Below are positions 19,675 through 27,502 of a stretch of DNA of 44,047 nt, piece after piece (position 1 is the first letter of the stretch; the number at the start of each line of letters is the position of its first letter). The stretch covers positions 37,579-81,625 of the forward strand of contig JAKBTL010000082.1 of NCBI GenBank assembly GCA_021844425.1. The letters run 5' to 3'. A model generated the notes under the pieces. It searched no databases and was not told the DNA's origin. It was given only the letters and a program-made list of their open reading frames with translations. Both the position numbers and the translations under genes were made by a program. Source of the stretch: Actinomycetes bacterium. Lineage in GTDB: Bacteria; Actinomycetota; Acidimicrobiia; Acidimicrobiales; RAAP-2.

Positions 19675-20868
19675 ATGTCGCGCGTGCGCCTCGCCCTGTC
19701 TTCCACCCTCGCCACTGCTGCAGCCGGCTTCCTGCTCGCCGGGTGCGCTGCGTCGCCGGGCCCTTCCGCGGCGCCAACGACGTCGAGGGTGCCGCGCACG
19801 TCCAGCACGACGACGCCAGCGGCGCCGACGACGTCGAGCGAGCCCAGCTCGGCGTGCGTGGCCGCCCCGTCCCGCTGGGCGCCCGCTCGCATCGCCACCC
19901 AGCTCCTGATGGTGATCGGGGACTTCACATCGGCCCAGTCCCTCGCCCCTGAAGCACAAGCGGGTGCCGGGGGGTTCGTGTTCCTCGGCGAGCCTCCGGC
20001 GTCTGCGGGGCCGTCGCTACGCGTAGCGCTCGCCGACCTCGACGCCGATGCCGCCCGCGCCGGCTCGGTCGCGCCGTGGATGTCCACGGACACAGAGGGC
20101 GGACCCGTGTCGCGCCTCGCGGGCGTCCTCGGCCCGATCCCCTCGGCGCGCCAGATGGCCGCGCAATGGACGCCGTCGCAGGTGGAGTCGGCAATGGAGG
20201 CACGCGGAGCGGCGCTCCGCCAGCTGGGCATCACGATGGACCTGGCGCCGGTGCTCGACACCGCCGAGCCGACAGACCCCGTGGCAGACGAGTCGCAGCG
20301 CTCCTTCAGCGCGACACCCGGAGTGGTCGCCGCCTACGGCGCCGCGTTCGCAGCGGGACTGCGCGCGTCGGGCGTCGTCGCGGTCGGAAAGCACTTCCCC
20401 GGCCTCGGGCATGCCTCGGCGAACACCGACACAGCTCCGGCGACCGATCCGCCGATCGCCCAGCTTCGCGCCGTCGACCTCCCCCCCTTCGCACACGCAG
20501 TGGCGTCCGGCCTTCCGGTCGTGATGGTCGGCCACCCGACGGTGCCCGGTCTCTCGGGCGGCCTCCCTGCGAGCCTCTCACCCGCCACCTACGCGCTCTT
20601 GCGCAGCACACTGCACTTCGAGGGCGTCGCCATGACCGACGCGCTCGGCGCGGGGGCGATCTCCGCTGCGGGCGACACGGAGCCCACGGCAGCAGTCGCC
20701 GCGCTGCGAGCCGGCGCGGACATGGCGATGGTCGACGCGTCCACATGGCAGCCCGTGCTCCAGGCCCTCGCCCAGGCGCTGTCGGACGGCGCGCTCGTTC
20801 GCCCCCAGGTCGACGCGTCCGTGAGCCGCATTCTCGCGGCCAAGGGCGTCGCGGTCTGCGCCGGGTGA
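19675..20868 (+). CDS. Secreted lipoprotein, glycoside hydrolase family 3 (NagZ-like)
   Basis: 397 residues. A lipoprotein signal peptide ends in LLAGC (C at about 24), followed by a Ser/Thr/Pro-rich linker to about 60. The GH3 barrel has STDTEGGPVSRL, LRQLGITMDLAPVLDTA, VGKHFPGLGHASANTDTAP and the nucleophile region EGVAMTDALGAGAI (Asp about 322). Likely a beta-N-acetylhexosaminidase acting on peptidoglycan or related sugars outside the membrane. It is shorter than two-domain GH3 enzymes, as expected for NagZ. Confidence 0.87.
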   Translation: MSRVRLALSSTLATAAAGFLLAGCAASPGPSAAPTTSRVPRTSSTTTPAAPTTSSEPSSACVAAPSRWAPARIATQLLMVIGDFTSAQSLAPEAQAGAGGFVFLGEPPASAGPSLRVALADLDADAARAGSVAPWMSTDTEGGPVSRLAGVLGPIPSARQMAAQWTPSQVESAMEARGAALRQLGITMDLAPVLDTAEPTDPVADESQRSFSATPGVVAAYGAAFAAGLRASGVVAVGKHFPGLGHASANTDTAPATDPPIAQLRAVDLPPFAHAVASGLPVVMVGHPTVPGLSGGLPASLSPATYALLRSTLHFEGVAMTDALGAGAISAAGDTEPTAAVAALRAGADMAMVDASTWQPVLQALAQALSDGALVRPQVDASVSRILAAKGVAVCAG

Positions 20869-20875
20869 GCCCGGC

Positions 20876-20911
20876 GAGGGCGTCGAGGTCCAAGAGGGCG
20901 TCGAGGTCCAA
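20876..20911. repeat. 18-bp direct repeat, two copies
   Basis: GAGGGCGTCGAGGTCCAA occurs twice in tandem, eight bases after the GH3 stop codon. A partial third (GAG) follows. Confidence 0.85.
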
Positions 20912-20973
20912 GAGCAGAAGGGCAGGACCTTCGTCACTGTCCTTTCAGGGCGCCCGAGACGCAGCATGGAGCC

Positions 20974-22374
20974 GTGGGTGGCCACGCACCGCATGCAACG
21001 GGAAAAGGCACGTCCTCGGGACGACCGGGGGCACGATCGGCAGGACGGCGGTCCCTCGCCGCGAGAGGGCGCCGAGGACAGGTCCCTATGGCAGCGGTCC
21101 TCACCATCGCCCTGCTCGCGTCGTTGCTGGCGGGGTGCGCGGCGGCACCTCCCGACGGATCGGCGGGCAAGGCAGCAGGCGTCTACCCGACACGCGTCGT
21201 GGTGGGCGCCCTGGTGTCGGAGACCGGACCCCTCCCCGCGCTCTTCGCCCCGATCGTCACAGGGGCGCGTGCCTACCTCGACATGGTGAACGCGAAGGGC
21301 GGGGTCGCCGGCCGCCGCATCGACCTCGCCACCACGCTCGACGACCAATCGAGCCCGTCGATCGACGCGAGCCAGGCGCGGACGTTGGTCGACGCGAACC
21401 ACGTGTTCGCCGTCCTGCCGGTCGCGACGGCGTCGTTCACGGGCGGCAAGTTCCTCGCCGCGAACGGCGTCCCGACGTTCGGCCTCAACGTCAACCCCCA
21501 GTGGATGGACGGACCGAGCCTCTTCGGCAACAACGGCTCCTACCTCGACTTCACGGCCGCCAACGTCCAGGTGCCGTTCGTGGCCCAGCAGCATCACGTC
21601 CACGCCGCTGCGGTGCTCGCCTACAACATCGCCCAGTCCCAGGAAGGCTGCCAAGGGATGGTGAACGGGCTGCGTACGTACCACGTCCCTGTCGCCTACG
21701 AGGACCTATCCATCCCCGCCCCGGCCTCCGACCTGCACGCGGATGTGACCCGGATGAAGCAGGCGGGCGTCGACTTGGTGGTCTCCTGCATGGACCTCGG
21801 GGGTGACGTGCTCCTCTCCAACACCATGAGAGCCACAGGGATCACCCACGTGACGCAGCTGTGGGCGACAGGCTACGCCGAGAACGCGATCCGCCAGCAC
21901 ACCTCGGCGATGCAGGGTGCCTACTTCATGGAGCCCAACGTGCCGTTCGAGGTGACCAAGCTCCATCCGGGCGTGTACCCGGGGATGGACCTCTTCGAAA
22001 AGATGCTCGAGAAGCACTTCCCCCACACGATGCCTTCCGAGACGGCGCTCGCGGGATGGACGAGCGCCGCGCTCTTCGTCCAGGGGTTGCGGATGGTAGG
22101 GCGGCGCCTCACCCGAAGCCGCCTGGTGCACGCCGTCAACACGATCAAGTCGTTCACCGCCGGCACAATCCTCGCCCCGGTCGACTGGCGCACGGCCCAT
22201 ACGAGCTCGGGACCGCTCAACTGCTCCGCCTTCGTCCAGGCGAGGGGGAAGACGTTCGTCCCCGTCTACGGCACCCCGAAGAGCGTGTTCAGCTGCTTCA
22301 AGACGCCCGCGCCCCCGACCACAAGGCCCATCAGCGTGCTCAACCCCGTTCCGGCCGGCGTGCCGCCGAGCTGA
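20974..22374 (+). CDS. ABC transporter substrate-binding lipoprotein (LivK-like)
   Basis: Periplasmic-binding-protein type 1 of the branched-chain-amino-acid family. The lipobox LLAGC is followed by the mature domain: RVVVGALVSETGPLPALF, GGVAGRRIDLATTLDDQS, LNVNPQWMDGPSLFGNNGSY, QAGVDLVVSCMDLGGDVLLS, ETALAGWTSAALFVQGLRMV. The start is uncertain: ATG 21088 has GAGGA at good spacing but leaves a signal peptide without basic residues, whereas GTG 20974 gives an Arg-rich leader. The permease gene follows 20 bp after. Ligands of this family include amino acids, amides, urea and aromatic acids; the true one is unknown. Confidence 0.85.
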   Translation: MGGHAPHATGKGTSSGRPGARSAGRRSLAARGRRGQVPMAAVLTIALLASLLAGCAAAPPDGSAGKAAGVYPTRVVVGALVSETGPLPALFAPIVTGARAYLDMVNAKGGVAGRRIDLATTLDDQSSPSIDASQARTLVDANHVFAVLPVATASFTGGKFLAANGVPTFGLNVNPQWMDGPSLFGNNGSYLDFTAANVQVPFVAQQHHVHAAAVLAYNIAQSQEGCQGMVNGLRTYHVPVAYEDLSIPAPASDLHADVTRMKQAGVDLVVSCMDLGGDVLLSNTMRATGITHVTQLWATGYAENAIRQHTSAMQGAYFMEPNVPFEVTKLHPGVYPGMDLFEKMLEKHFPHTMPSETALAGWTSAALFVQGLRMVGRRLTRSRLVHAVNTIKSFTAGTILAPVDWRTAHTSSGPLNCSAFVQARGKTFVPVYGTPKSVFSCFKTPAPPTTRPISVLNPVPAGVPPS

Positions 22375-22394
22375 CGACGGGAAGCTTGCACGCC

Positions 22395-24494
22395 ATGTCC
22401 CTCTTCCTCTCCTACCTGCTCCCGGGCATCCCCTACGGGTGCGCCTACGCGCTCATGGCGGTCGGATTGGTGCTCACCTACCGCGCGTCGGGCGTGTTCA
22501 ACCTGGCCTTCGGCGCCCAGGCGTTCGTCTCGGCCGTGATCTTCTCGATCGCGCTGCACGACGGATGGCCGGGGTGGGCGGCCTTCGTCGTGGCGGTCCT
22601 GCTCGCCAGCCCGGCCCTCGGGCTCGCCATGGAACGGCTCCTCTTCCGCTACACCCGGGCGGCGGGCCCGCTGGTGAAGCTCGTCCCTGCGCTCGGCCTC
22701 CTCATCGCGATACCGGCAGTGACGCAGATGCTCGTCGGGACCGCGACACGGCTCCCGTCCTCCCTCGTGCTCCAGCCCTGGAAGGTGTACTTCCACCTCG
22801 CCAGCACCCCGGTGAGCGGCGAGGAGCTGTCGACCACGGTGATCACCGTCGCGGTCGTCGCCGCATTCGCCCTGGTCCTACGCTCCAGCGGGCTCGGACT
22901 GCGCATGCGGGCCGTGGTGGAGAGCCCCCGGATGGCCGAGCTCTCCGGCGTACGCGCCGATCGGACGAGCGCGGCGGCCTGGGTGCTCTCGAGCCTGCTC
23001 GCGGGGCTGGCCGGGGTGCTGCTCGCCCCGATGTACTCCACGGTGGCCTCGTCGAACTTCACCGCGCTGCTCGTCGCCGCCATCGCCGCCGCGGCGATCG
23101 GCAGCTTCGCGAGCCTCCCGCTCACCTTGGTCGGAGCGATCGGGCTGGGCATCGCCCAGCAGCTCCTCGCCGGCTACCTGCCTTCGGGGACGATCCTGTC
23201 GTCGGGTCTCCGCCCGGCGTTCCCGTTCGTAGTCCTCGCCATCGCCCTCGTCGCCGGACGCAGCCTCCGCAGCGCCGAGGTGCGCGACCCCCTCGCCAGC
23301 TGCGACCCGCCGGTCCACGCCTTCCGGGCGCCAGCGCGAATGACGGAGGTGGCCGTCGGCAGCCGCGCGTTCACCACGCTGGCCGTGGGCATGCTCGTGG
23401 CCACGACCCTCGTCCTCGTGCCGGGGAACTGGGAGTTCGTCTTCACCCTGGGCGTCGTGCTCTCGATCATCTTCCTCTCCATCACGCTGCTCACCGGCAT
23501 GGGCGGCCAGATCTCCCTGGGCCAGGCGGCGTTCGCGGGCGCAGGCGCCTTCACCGCGGGGCAGTTGGCCATGCACTCCGTGCCGGTCCTCGGCGCGATC
23601 CTGCTCGCCGGAGTCCTTGCCGCCGCGCTCGGCGCGGTGGTCGCGTTGCCCGCCCTGCGCCTCGGCGGCATCGCCGTCGGCCTCCTCACGCTTTCCTTCG
23701 CGCTCTTGGCGACAAACGTCCTCTTCCTCTACCCCTGGGCGGGCAACGGCGCGACCGGCCTCACAGTGCCTCGTCCGACGCTGGGCCCCATCAGCTTCGC
23801 CGGGAACGGCGCCTTCTTCTGGCTGTCCCTGGTCTTCCTCGTCGTGCTGGCCGGCGCGGTCAAGCTCGTGCAGTGGGGCACGACCGGCCAGGAGCTGGCT
23901 GCGCTCCGGGGGTCGGAGAGGGGATCGGCAGCCATCGGGATCGACGTGCGGCGCCTGCGGGTCGTCGCCTTCACCGTCTCTGCCGCGATCGCAGGGATCG
24001 GCGGCGCGCTCTACGCGTCGTTGCAGCAGTCGGTCTCGGTCAACGACTTCAACTACCAGTTCTCGCTCGTCTACGTCGTGGTGGTCGCGGCCGTCGGCGT
24101 GTACTCGGTCGGCGGTGCGATCGAGGCCGGTGTCCTCTACGCGGTGCTCATGCAGCTCACGAGCACGCTGTCGAGCCGGTTCAGCTCGTTGCTGGCACTC
24201 GTGTTCGCGGTGGTGGCGCTCACCTACGTCCGCCACTCCGAGGGCGTGGTCGCCTACGCCAAGGCCTGGGTGCTCGACCGCGCTGAGCAGCTCACCCGGC
24301 ACCTCCAGGCTCCTCCGCTGCGCTCCGCCGGCGCGCCAGGCATGCCGGCGGGCTCCGGAACCGCGCGCGCCCAGGACGGGCATCCAGCAAGCGTCCGGGA
24401 CCGCGCCGATCACCCGGAGGTAGGGGCCGGAGGCGTGACGGCTGGCCGCTCCGAGAGCCAAGACCTGCACGCAACTCCGCGGAGCCACGGCTAG
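22395..24494 (+). CDS. Fused LivH-LivM permease
   Basis: 699 residues uniting both membrane subunits of a branched-chain-amino-acid-type importer. The LivH half (1-300) begins LSYLLPGIPYGCAYALMAVG and has YRASGVFNLAFGAQAF and LSGVRADRTSAAAWVLSSLL. The LivM half (about 345-625) has LLTGMGGQISLGQAAFAGAG and GSAAIGIDVRRLRVVAFTVS. A roughly 70-residue hydrophilic tail ends the protein. ATG 22395 follows GGGAAG. Its TAG is followed directly by the ATG of livG (TAGATG). Fusion fixes the 1:1 subunit ratio. Confidence 0.9.
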   Translation: MSLFLSYLLPGIPYGCAYALMAVGLVLTYRASGVFNLAFGAQAFVSAVIFSIALHDGWPGWAAFVVAVLLASPALGLAMERLLFRYTRAAGPLVKLVPALGLLIAIPAVTQMLVGTATRLPSSLVLQPWKVYFHLASTPVSGEELSTTVITVAVVAAFALVLRSSGLGLRMRAVVESPRMAELSGVRADRTSAAAWVLSSLLAGLAGVLLAPMYSTVASSNFTALLVAAIAAAAIGSFASLPLTLVGAIGLGIAQQLLAGYLPSGTILSSGLRPAFPFVVLAIALVAGRSLRSAEVRDPLASCDPPVHAFRAPARMTEVAVGSRAFTTLAVGMLVATTLVLVPGNWEFVFTLGVVLSIIFLSITLLTGMGGQISLGQAAFAGAGAFTAGQLAMHSVPVLGAILLAGVLAAALGAVVALPALRLGGIAVGLLTLSFALLATNVLFLYPWAGNGATGLTVPRPTLGPISFAGNGAFFWLSLVFLVVLAGAVKLVQWGTTGQELAALRGSERGSAAIGIDVRRLRVVAFTVSAAIAGIGGALYASLQQSVSVNDFNYQFSLVYVVVVAAVGVYSVGGAIEAGVLYAVLMQLTSTLSSRFSSLLALVFAVVALTYVRHSEGVVAYAKAWVLDRAEQLTRHLQAPPLRSAGAPGMPAGSGTARAQDGHPASVRDRADHPEVGAGGVTAGRSESQDLHATPRSHG

Positions 24495-25259
24495 ATGGCC
24501 TCGGCACTGCTCCAGACGGCCGGCCTCACCAAGCGCTTCGGCCGGGTCGCAGCGCTCTCGGAGGTGTCCTTGCGCTTCGGCGCCGGCGAGACCGTCGGGG
24601 TGATCGGCCCGAACGGAGCCGGCAAGACGACCCTGTTCGACTGCATCCTCGGGGTGCTCCAGCCCGATGCCGGGTCGGTCCTCTTCCAGGGAAGGCGCGT
24701 CGACCGGCTCCCGGTCTTCCGACGCAGCCTTCTCGGCATCGGCCGGACGTTCCAGCGTCTCGAGCTGTTCAGCGGCATGACGCCTCGCGAGCACCTCCTC
24801 GTGACCGAGCGGGCGCGCAGCGGGCGGGGCGCGTTGTGGAAGGACGCGCTCGGCCTGGGTCGTCCGACGCCGGGAGAGAAGCGCCAGGCCGCCGACCTGT
24901 TGGACCTCGTCGGGCTGGCCGACGTCGCAGACGCACCGGTCGAGTCGCTGAGCCTGGGGAGAAGCCGGTTGGTCGAGCTCGCCCGGGCTCTCGTCGGACC
25001 CCCGAAGCTGCTCTTGTGCGACGAGCCGTCGTCGGGACTCGACGACGCCGAGCGTGCCACCCTGGTGTCGGTGCTCGGCCGGCTCGGGCACGAGCGCGAC
25101 GTGGCCGTGGTCGTGGTCGAGCACGACCTGGACCTGGTCGGCGCAGTGGTGGGGCGGCTCGTCGTCTTGGACGTGGGCCGGGTCATCGCCGACGGGCCGG
25201 TCGAGGCCGTGCTGGCCGACACCGTCGTGCGGCGCGCCTACCTCGGGGTGGATCGGTGA
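24495..25259 (+). CDS. LivG-type ABC ATPase
   Basis: 254 residues. Walker A GPNGAGKTT (about 37-45), a Q-loop region in GIGRTFQRLELFSGMT, a signature reading LSLGRSRLVELARAL in place of the usual LSxGQ, Walker B LLLCDEPSSGLD and an H-loop in VVEHDLDLV. The signature has Arg where Gln is typical, a mild deviation. The start abuts the permease stop, and the stop overlaps the livF GTG by three bases of a GTGA. Confidence 0.9.
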   Translation: MASALLQTAGLTKRFGRVAALSEVSLRFGAGETVGVIGPNGAGKTTLFDCILGVLQPDAGSVLFQGRRVDRLPVFRRSLLGIGRTFQRLELFSGMTPREHLLVTERARSGRGALWKDALGLGRPTPGEKRQAADLLDLVGLADVADAPVESLSLGRSRLVELARALVGPPKLLLCDEPSSGLDDAERATLVSVLGRLGHERDVAVVVVEHDLDLVGAVVGRLVVLDVGRVIADGPVEAVLADTVVRRAYLGVDR

Positions 25260-26014
25260 CGGGCGCTCGCTCTGACACGACCGCCCAGGGTGACGTCCGG
25301 TCGCTTCTCGAGCTGCGAGGCGTCGAGGCGTCCTACGGCCCCTACCGCGCCCTGTTCGGCGTGACGTTCAGCGTCCCGGAGGGCTCCGCTGTCGCCTTGG
25401 TCGGCTCGAACGGGGCCGGCAAGTCCACCGTCGCGAGGGTGGTCTCGGGCCTGGTGCGGGCCAAGGTAGGGACGATCCGCTTCGCAGGGCACGACGTCAC
25501 CCGCTGGCCGGCATGGCGCATCGCACGGGCTGGGCTTGCCCATGCCCCCGAAGGCCGCTCGGTGTTCGCCTCCCTCACCGTCGAGGAGAACCTGATCCTC
25601 GCCGCACGCGCCCTCGGGGGCCGGCCGCCGAGCGGGGCACTCGACCGGGCGTTCAGCACGTTCGGCCAGCTCGCCGCGCGCCGGCACCAGCTCGCCGGCA
25701 CCTTGTCGGGCGGCGAACAGCGGATGCTGAGCCTCGCCAAGGTGCTCGCGGTGCCACAGCGCCTGCTCGTCGTCGACGAGGCGTCGTTCGGCCTTTCGCC
25801 TGCGGTCGTCGACGAGGTGTTCGACACGCTGCGAATGATCCGGGCCACCGGGACGTCGCTCCTCGTCGTCGAGCAGCACCTCGACCGGGTCCTCTCGATG
25901 TCCGACCGCGCCGTCGTGCTCGTGAGAGGCAGGGTGGCCGCCGAGGGCACCGTGGCCGACGTCGAGCCCGCGATCGAACGGCTCCTTCCCGCACACCCCC
26001 AGTGGTCCGCGTAG
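25256..26014 (+). CDS. LivF-type ABC ATPase
   Basis: 252 residues. Walker A GSNGAGKST, GLAHAPEGRSVFASLTVEEN (typical LivF segment), signature LSGGEQRMLSLAKVL, Walker B LLVVDEASFGLSP and H-loop VVEQHLDRVL. The GTG start overlaps the livG stop by four bases. It is the last gene of the binding protein - LivHM - LivG - LivF operon and ends 31 bp from a convergent lipoprotein gene. Confidence 0.92.
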   Translation: MTGARSDTTAQGDVRSLLELRGVEASYGPYRALFGVTFSVPEGSAVALVGSNGAGKSTVARVVSGLVRAKVGTIRFAGHDVTRWPAWRIARAGLAHAPEGRSVFASLTVEENLILAARALGGRPPSGALDRAFSTFGQLAARRHQLAGTLSGGEQRMLSLAKVLAVPQRLLVVDEASFGLSPAVVDEVFDTLRMIRATGTSLLVVEQHLDRVLSMSDRAVVLVRGRVAAEGTVADVEPAIERLLPAHPQWSA

Positions 26015-26045
26015 GCGCACCCACTCTTGTCGGCAGGCTGGGTCG

Positions 26046-26606
26046 TCAGCACCCCGGCGGCAGTCCGTGGTGCCCGGAGACGGAGTAGAAGAGCTCCAGC
26101 AGGCCGCAGATCGTCGACTTCGCGACGAGCCAGTGGCCGCCGACGCCGACGGCGTAGCCGATCGAGGGCGTGGTGAACAGCGGCGTGCCCGATGGGCCGA
26201 GGAGGTTGTAGGTGACCTTCGCGCACGGCGACGGCAGCGCTGCCTGCGTGCAGCTCGTCTTCGCGAGCAGCCGCACCGCCGAGACCTTCGCGCCGGCAGC
26301 CTCTTTCGCCAGGGACGACGACAGCGCCTCGGCGATGGCCGTGTGCAACGTGCTGCCGTCCTGGACCACCGCGGTCTTGGCCTCCACGCTGTGGTTCGAG
26401 AAGTCGAACAGCGTGGCGAAGGCGTGACCGATCGCGGCGTCAGCCCGCGCAGGCCCGATCTGGGCCGGGCCCGAGCCGCACGCGGCCGTCCCCAGCGCGA
26501 TCCCCAGCACCACGGCGACCAGCCCCGAGCGGGGTCGGCGGAGCGCCCGTCGCGGCCGCCATCGCCGCTCCACCAGGCCTCGCACGGCGCGAGGCACCTT
26601 CGTCAT
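26046..26606 (-). CDS. Secreted lipoprotein, possibly MTB12/NTF2-like
   Basis: 186 residues. A long Arg-rich n-region leads to a hydrophobic core VAVVLGIALGTAACG with lipobox Cys. The mature part (AFATLFDFSNHSVEAKTAVV, DGSTLHTAIAEALSSSLAKE, KVTYNLLGPSGTPLFTTPS, GGHWLVAKSTICGLLELF) has the layout of the small NTF2-like secreted proteins related to the mycobacterial MTB12 antigen; that link is tentative. Two extra Cys pairs may form disulfides. ATG 26606 has GGAGGTGA upstream and is preferred to the GTG at 26612. Confidence 0.7.
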   Translation of the reverse strand: MTKVPRAVRGLVERRWRPRRALRRPRSGLVAVVLGIALGTAACGSGPAQIGPARADAAIGHAFATLFDFSNHSVEAKTAVVQDGSTLHTAIAEALSSSLAKEAAGAKVSAVRLLAKTSCTQAALPSPCAKVTYNLLGPSGTPLFTTPSIGYAVGVGGHWLVAKSTICGLLELFYSVSGHHGLPPGC

Positions 26607-26963
26607 GGGCACTCACCTCCACCTCGAGGCTGGCCGGCGGGACGCAGGCCGTCCAGGGCCGATGGTCCCAATGTCCGCCCGTTGCCCGGCCCTCCCCCTC
26701 CGCGGCGGCTCGATGCTGCGCGTGGGCAACAATTGGGACGAAGGCCCTTATTCCGAACTGAGAAACTCGACAAGTATGTCTCGCATGGGACAGACCGCGC
26801 AGCTGCGCCCAGGACGTGATGCCGATGCGCACGGGCGCCGGCGACCTCTGAGCACCCGGCGGGGGTTTCAGATAGCCTTTTCGCACAGTCACCCTGCTGC
26901 ATTCCGGCATTGCACGAGCGGAGGGAGCACAGTGGATCCCGCACGGCATCGTGGAGCTCTCCG
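26607..26963. other. 357-bp divergent intergenic region
   Basis: It separates the lipoprotein gene from the MarR gene. No convincing gene. A locally A/T-richer patch (26726-26790) is the best place for promoters. It includes GGGACGAAGGCCCT (26735-26748), a weak DosR-box-like match (10 of 14). Confidence 0.6.
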
Positions 26964-27479
26964 ATGATGGCGCCGCCGGAGACTTCCGAGACTTCCCCCT
27001 CCTCCGGCTCCGGTGCCGGCGTGGTCGAGCTGGTCGAGGCCGTCGACGCGGCCCAGTCGGTGCTGCGGACGATCAGCGAGCAAGCGTTGGAGGACCTCGG
27101 CGGCGGCATCACCACCACCCAGCTGCGCCTCCTCGATCAGCTGCAGCGCCTCGGCGAGTCCAGGCTCGTGGACCTGGCCGACGCCCTGTCGATCGCCCCT
27201 TCGACTGCCACCCGCCTGTGCGACACGCTCGCAGAGCGTCAGCTGATCGTTCGCCATCGCCGAGGCCGTGACCGCCGGGAGCTACAGATCCGGCTGACCG
27301 ACGGGGGCATGAGGCTCCTCGACACGATCCGCACGCGCAACGTACGAGAGTGGAGCCGAGCGCTCGCCGGCATCAGCGAGGAAGACCGCAGGTATGCGGC
27401 CCAGGTCCTCGCGGACATCTCGTCGGCCGCGGTCGCCGACACCCCGGCCACCGAGCCTGCCCACGGCCTCTCCGCCTGA
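26964..27479 (+). CDS. MarR-family transcriptional regulator
   Basis: 171 residues. The winged helix-turn-helix shows TTTQLRLLDQLQRLGESRLV, DLADALSIAPSTATRLCDTL, and the wing VRHRRGRDRRELQIRLTDGG. Helices at both ends form the dimer interface, and the acidic linker at the N terminus is not conserved. ATG 26964 has GGAG 8 bases upstream. The exporter gene follows 23 bp downstream, so it probably controls that exporter in response to a small aromatic or lipophilic ligand. Confidence 0.9.
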   Translation: MMAPPETSETSPSSGSGAGVVELVEAVDAAQSVLRTISEQALEDLGGGITTTQLRLLDQLQRLGESRLVDLADALSIAPSTATRLCDTLAERQLIVRHRRGRDRRELQIRLTDGGMRLLDTIRTRNVREWSRALAGISEEDRRYAAQVLADISSAAVADTPATEPAHGLSA

Positions 27480-27502
27480 GGCTTCGATGCCTGGGGCCCG
27501 GC

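Noticed and set aside
26735..26748. GGGACGAAGGCCCT as another DosR box
   Set aside because: Only 10 of 14 core matches, and the second half-site is poor.
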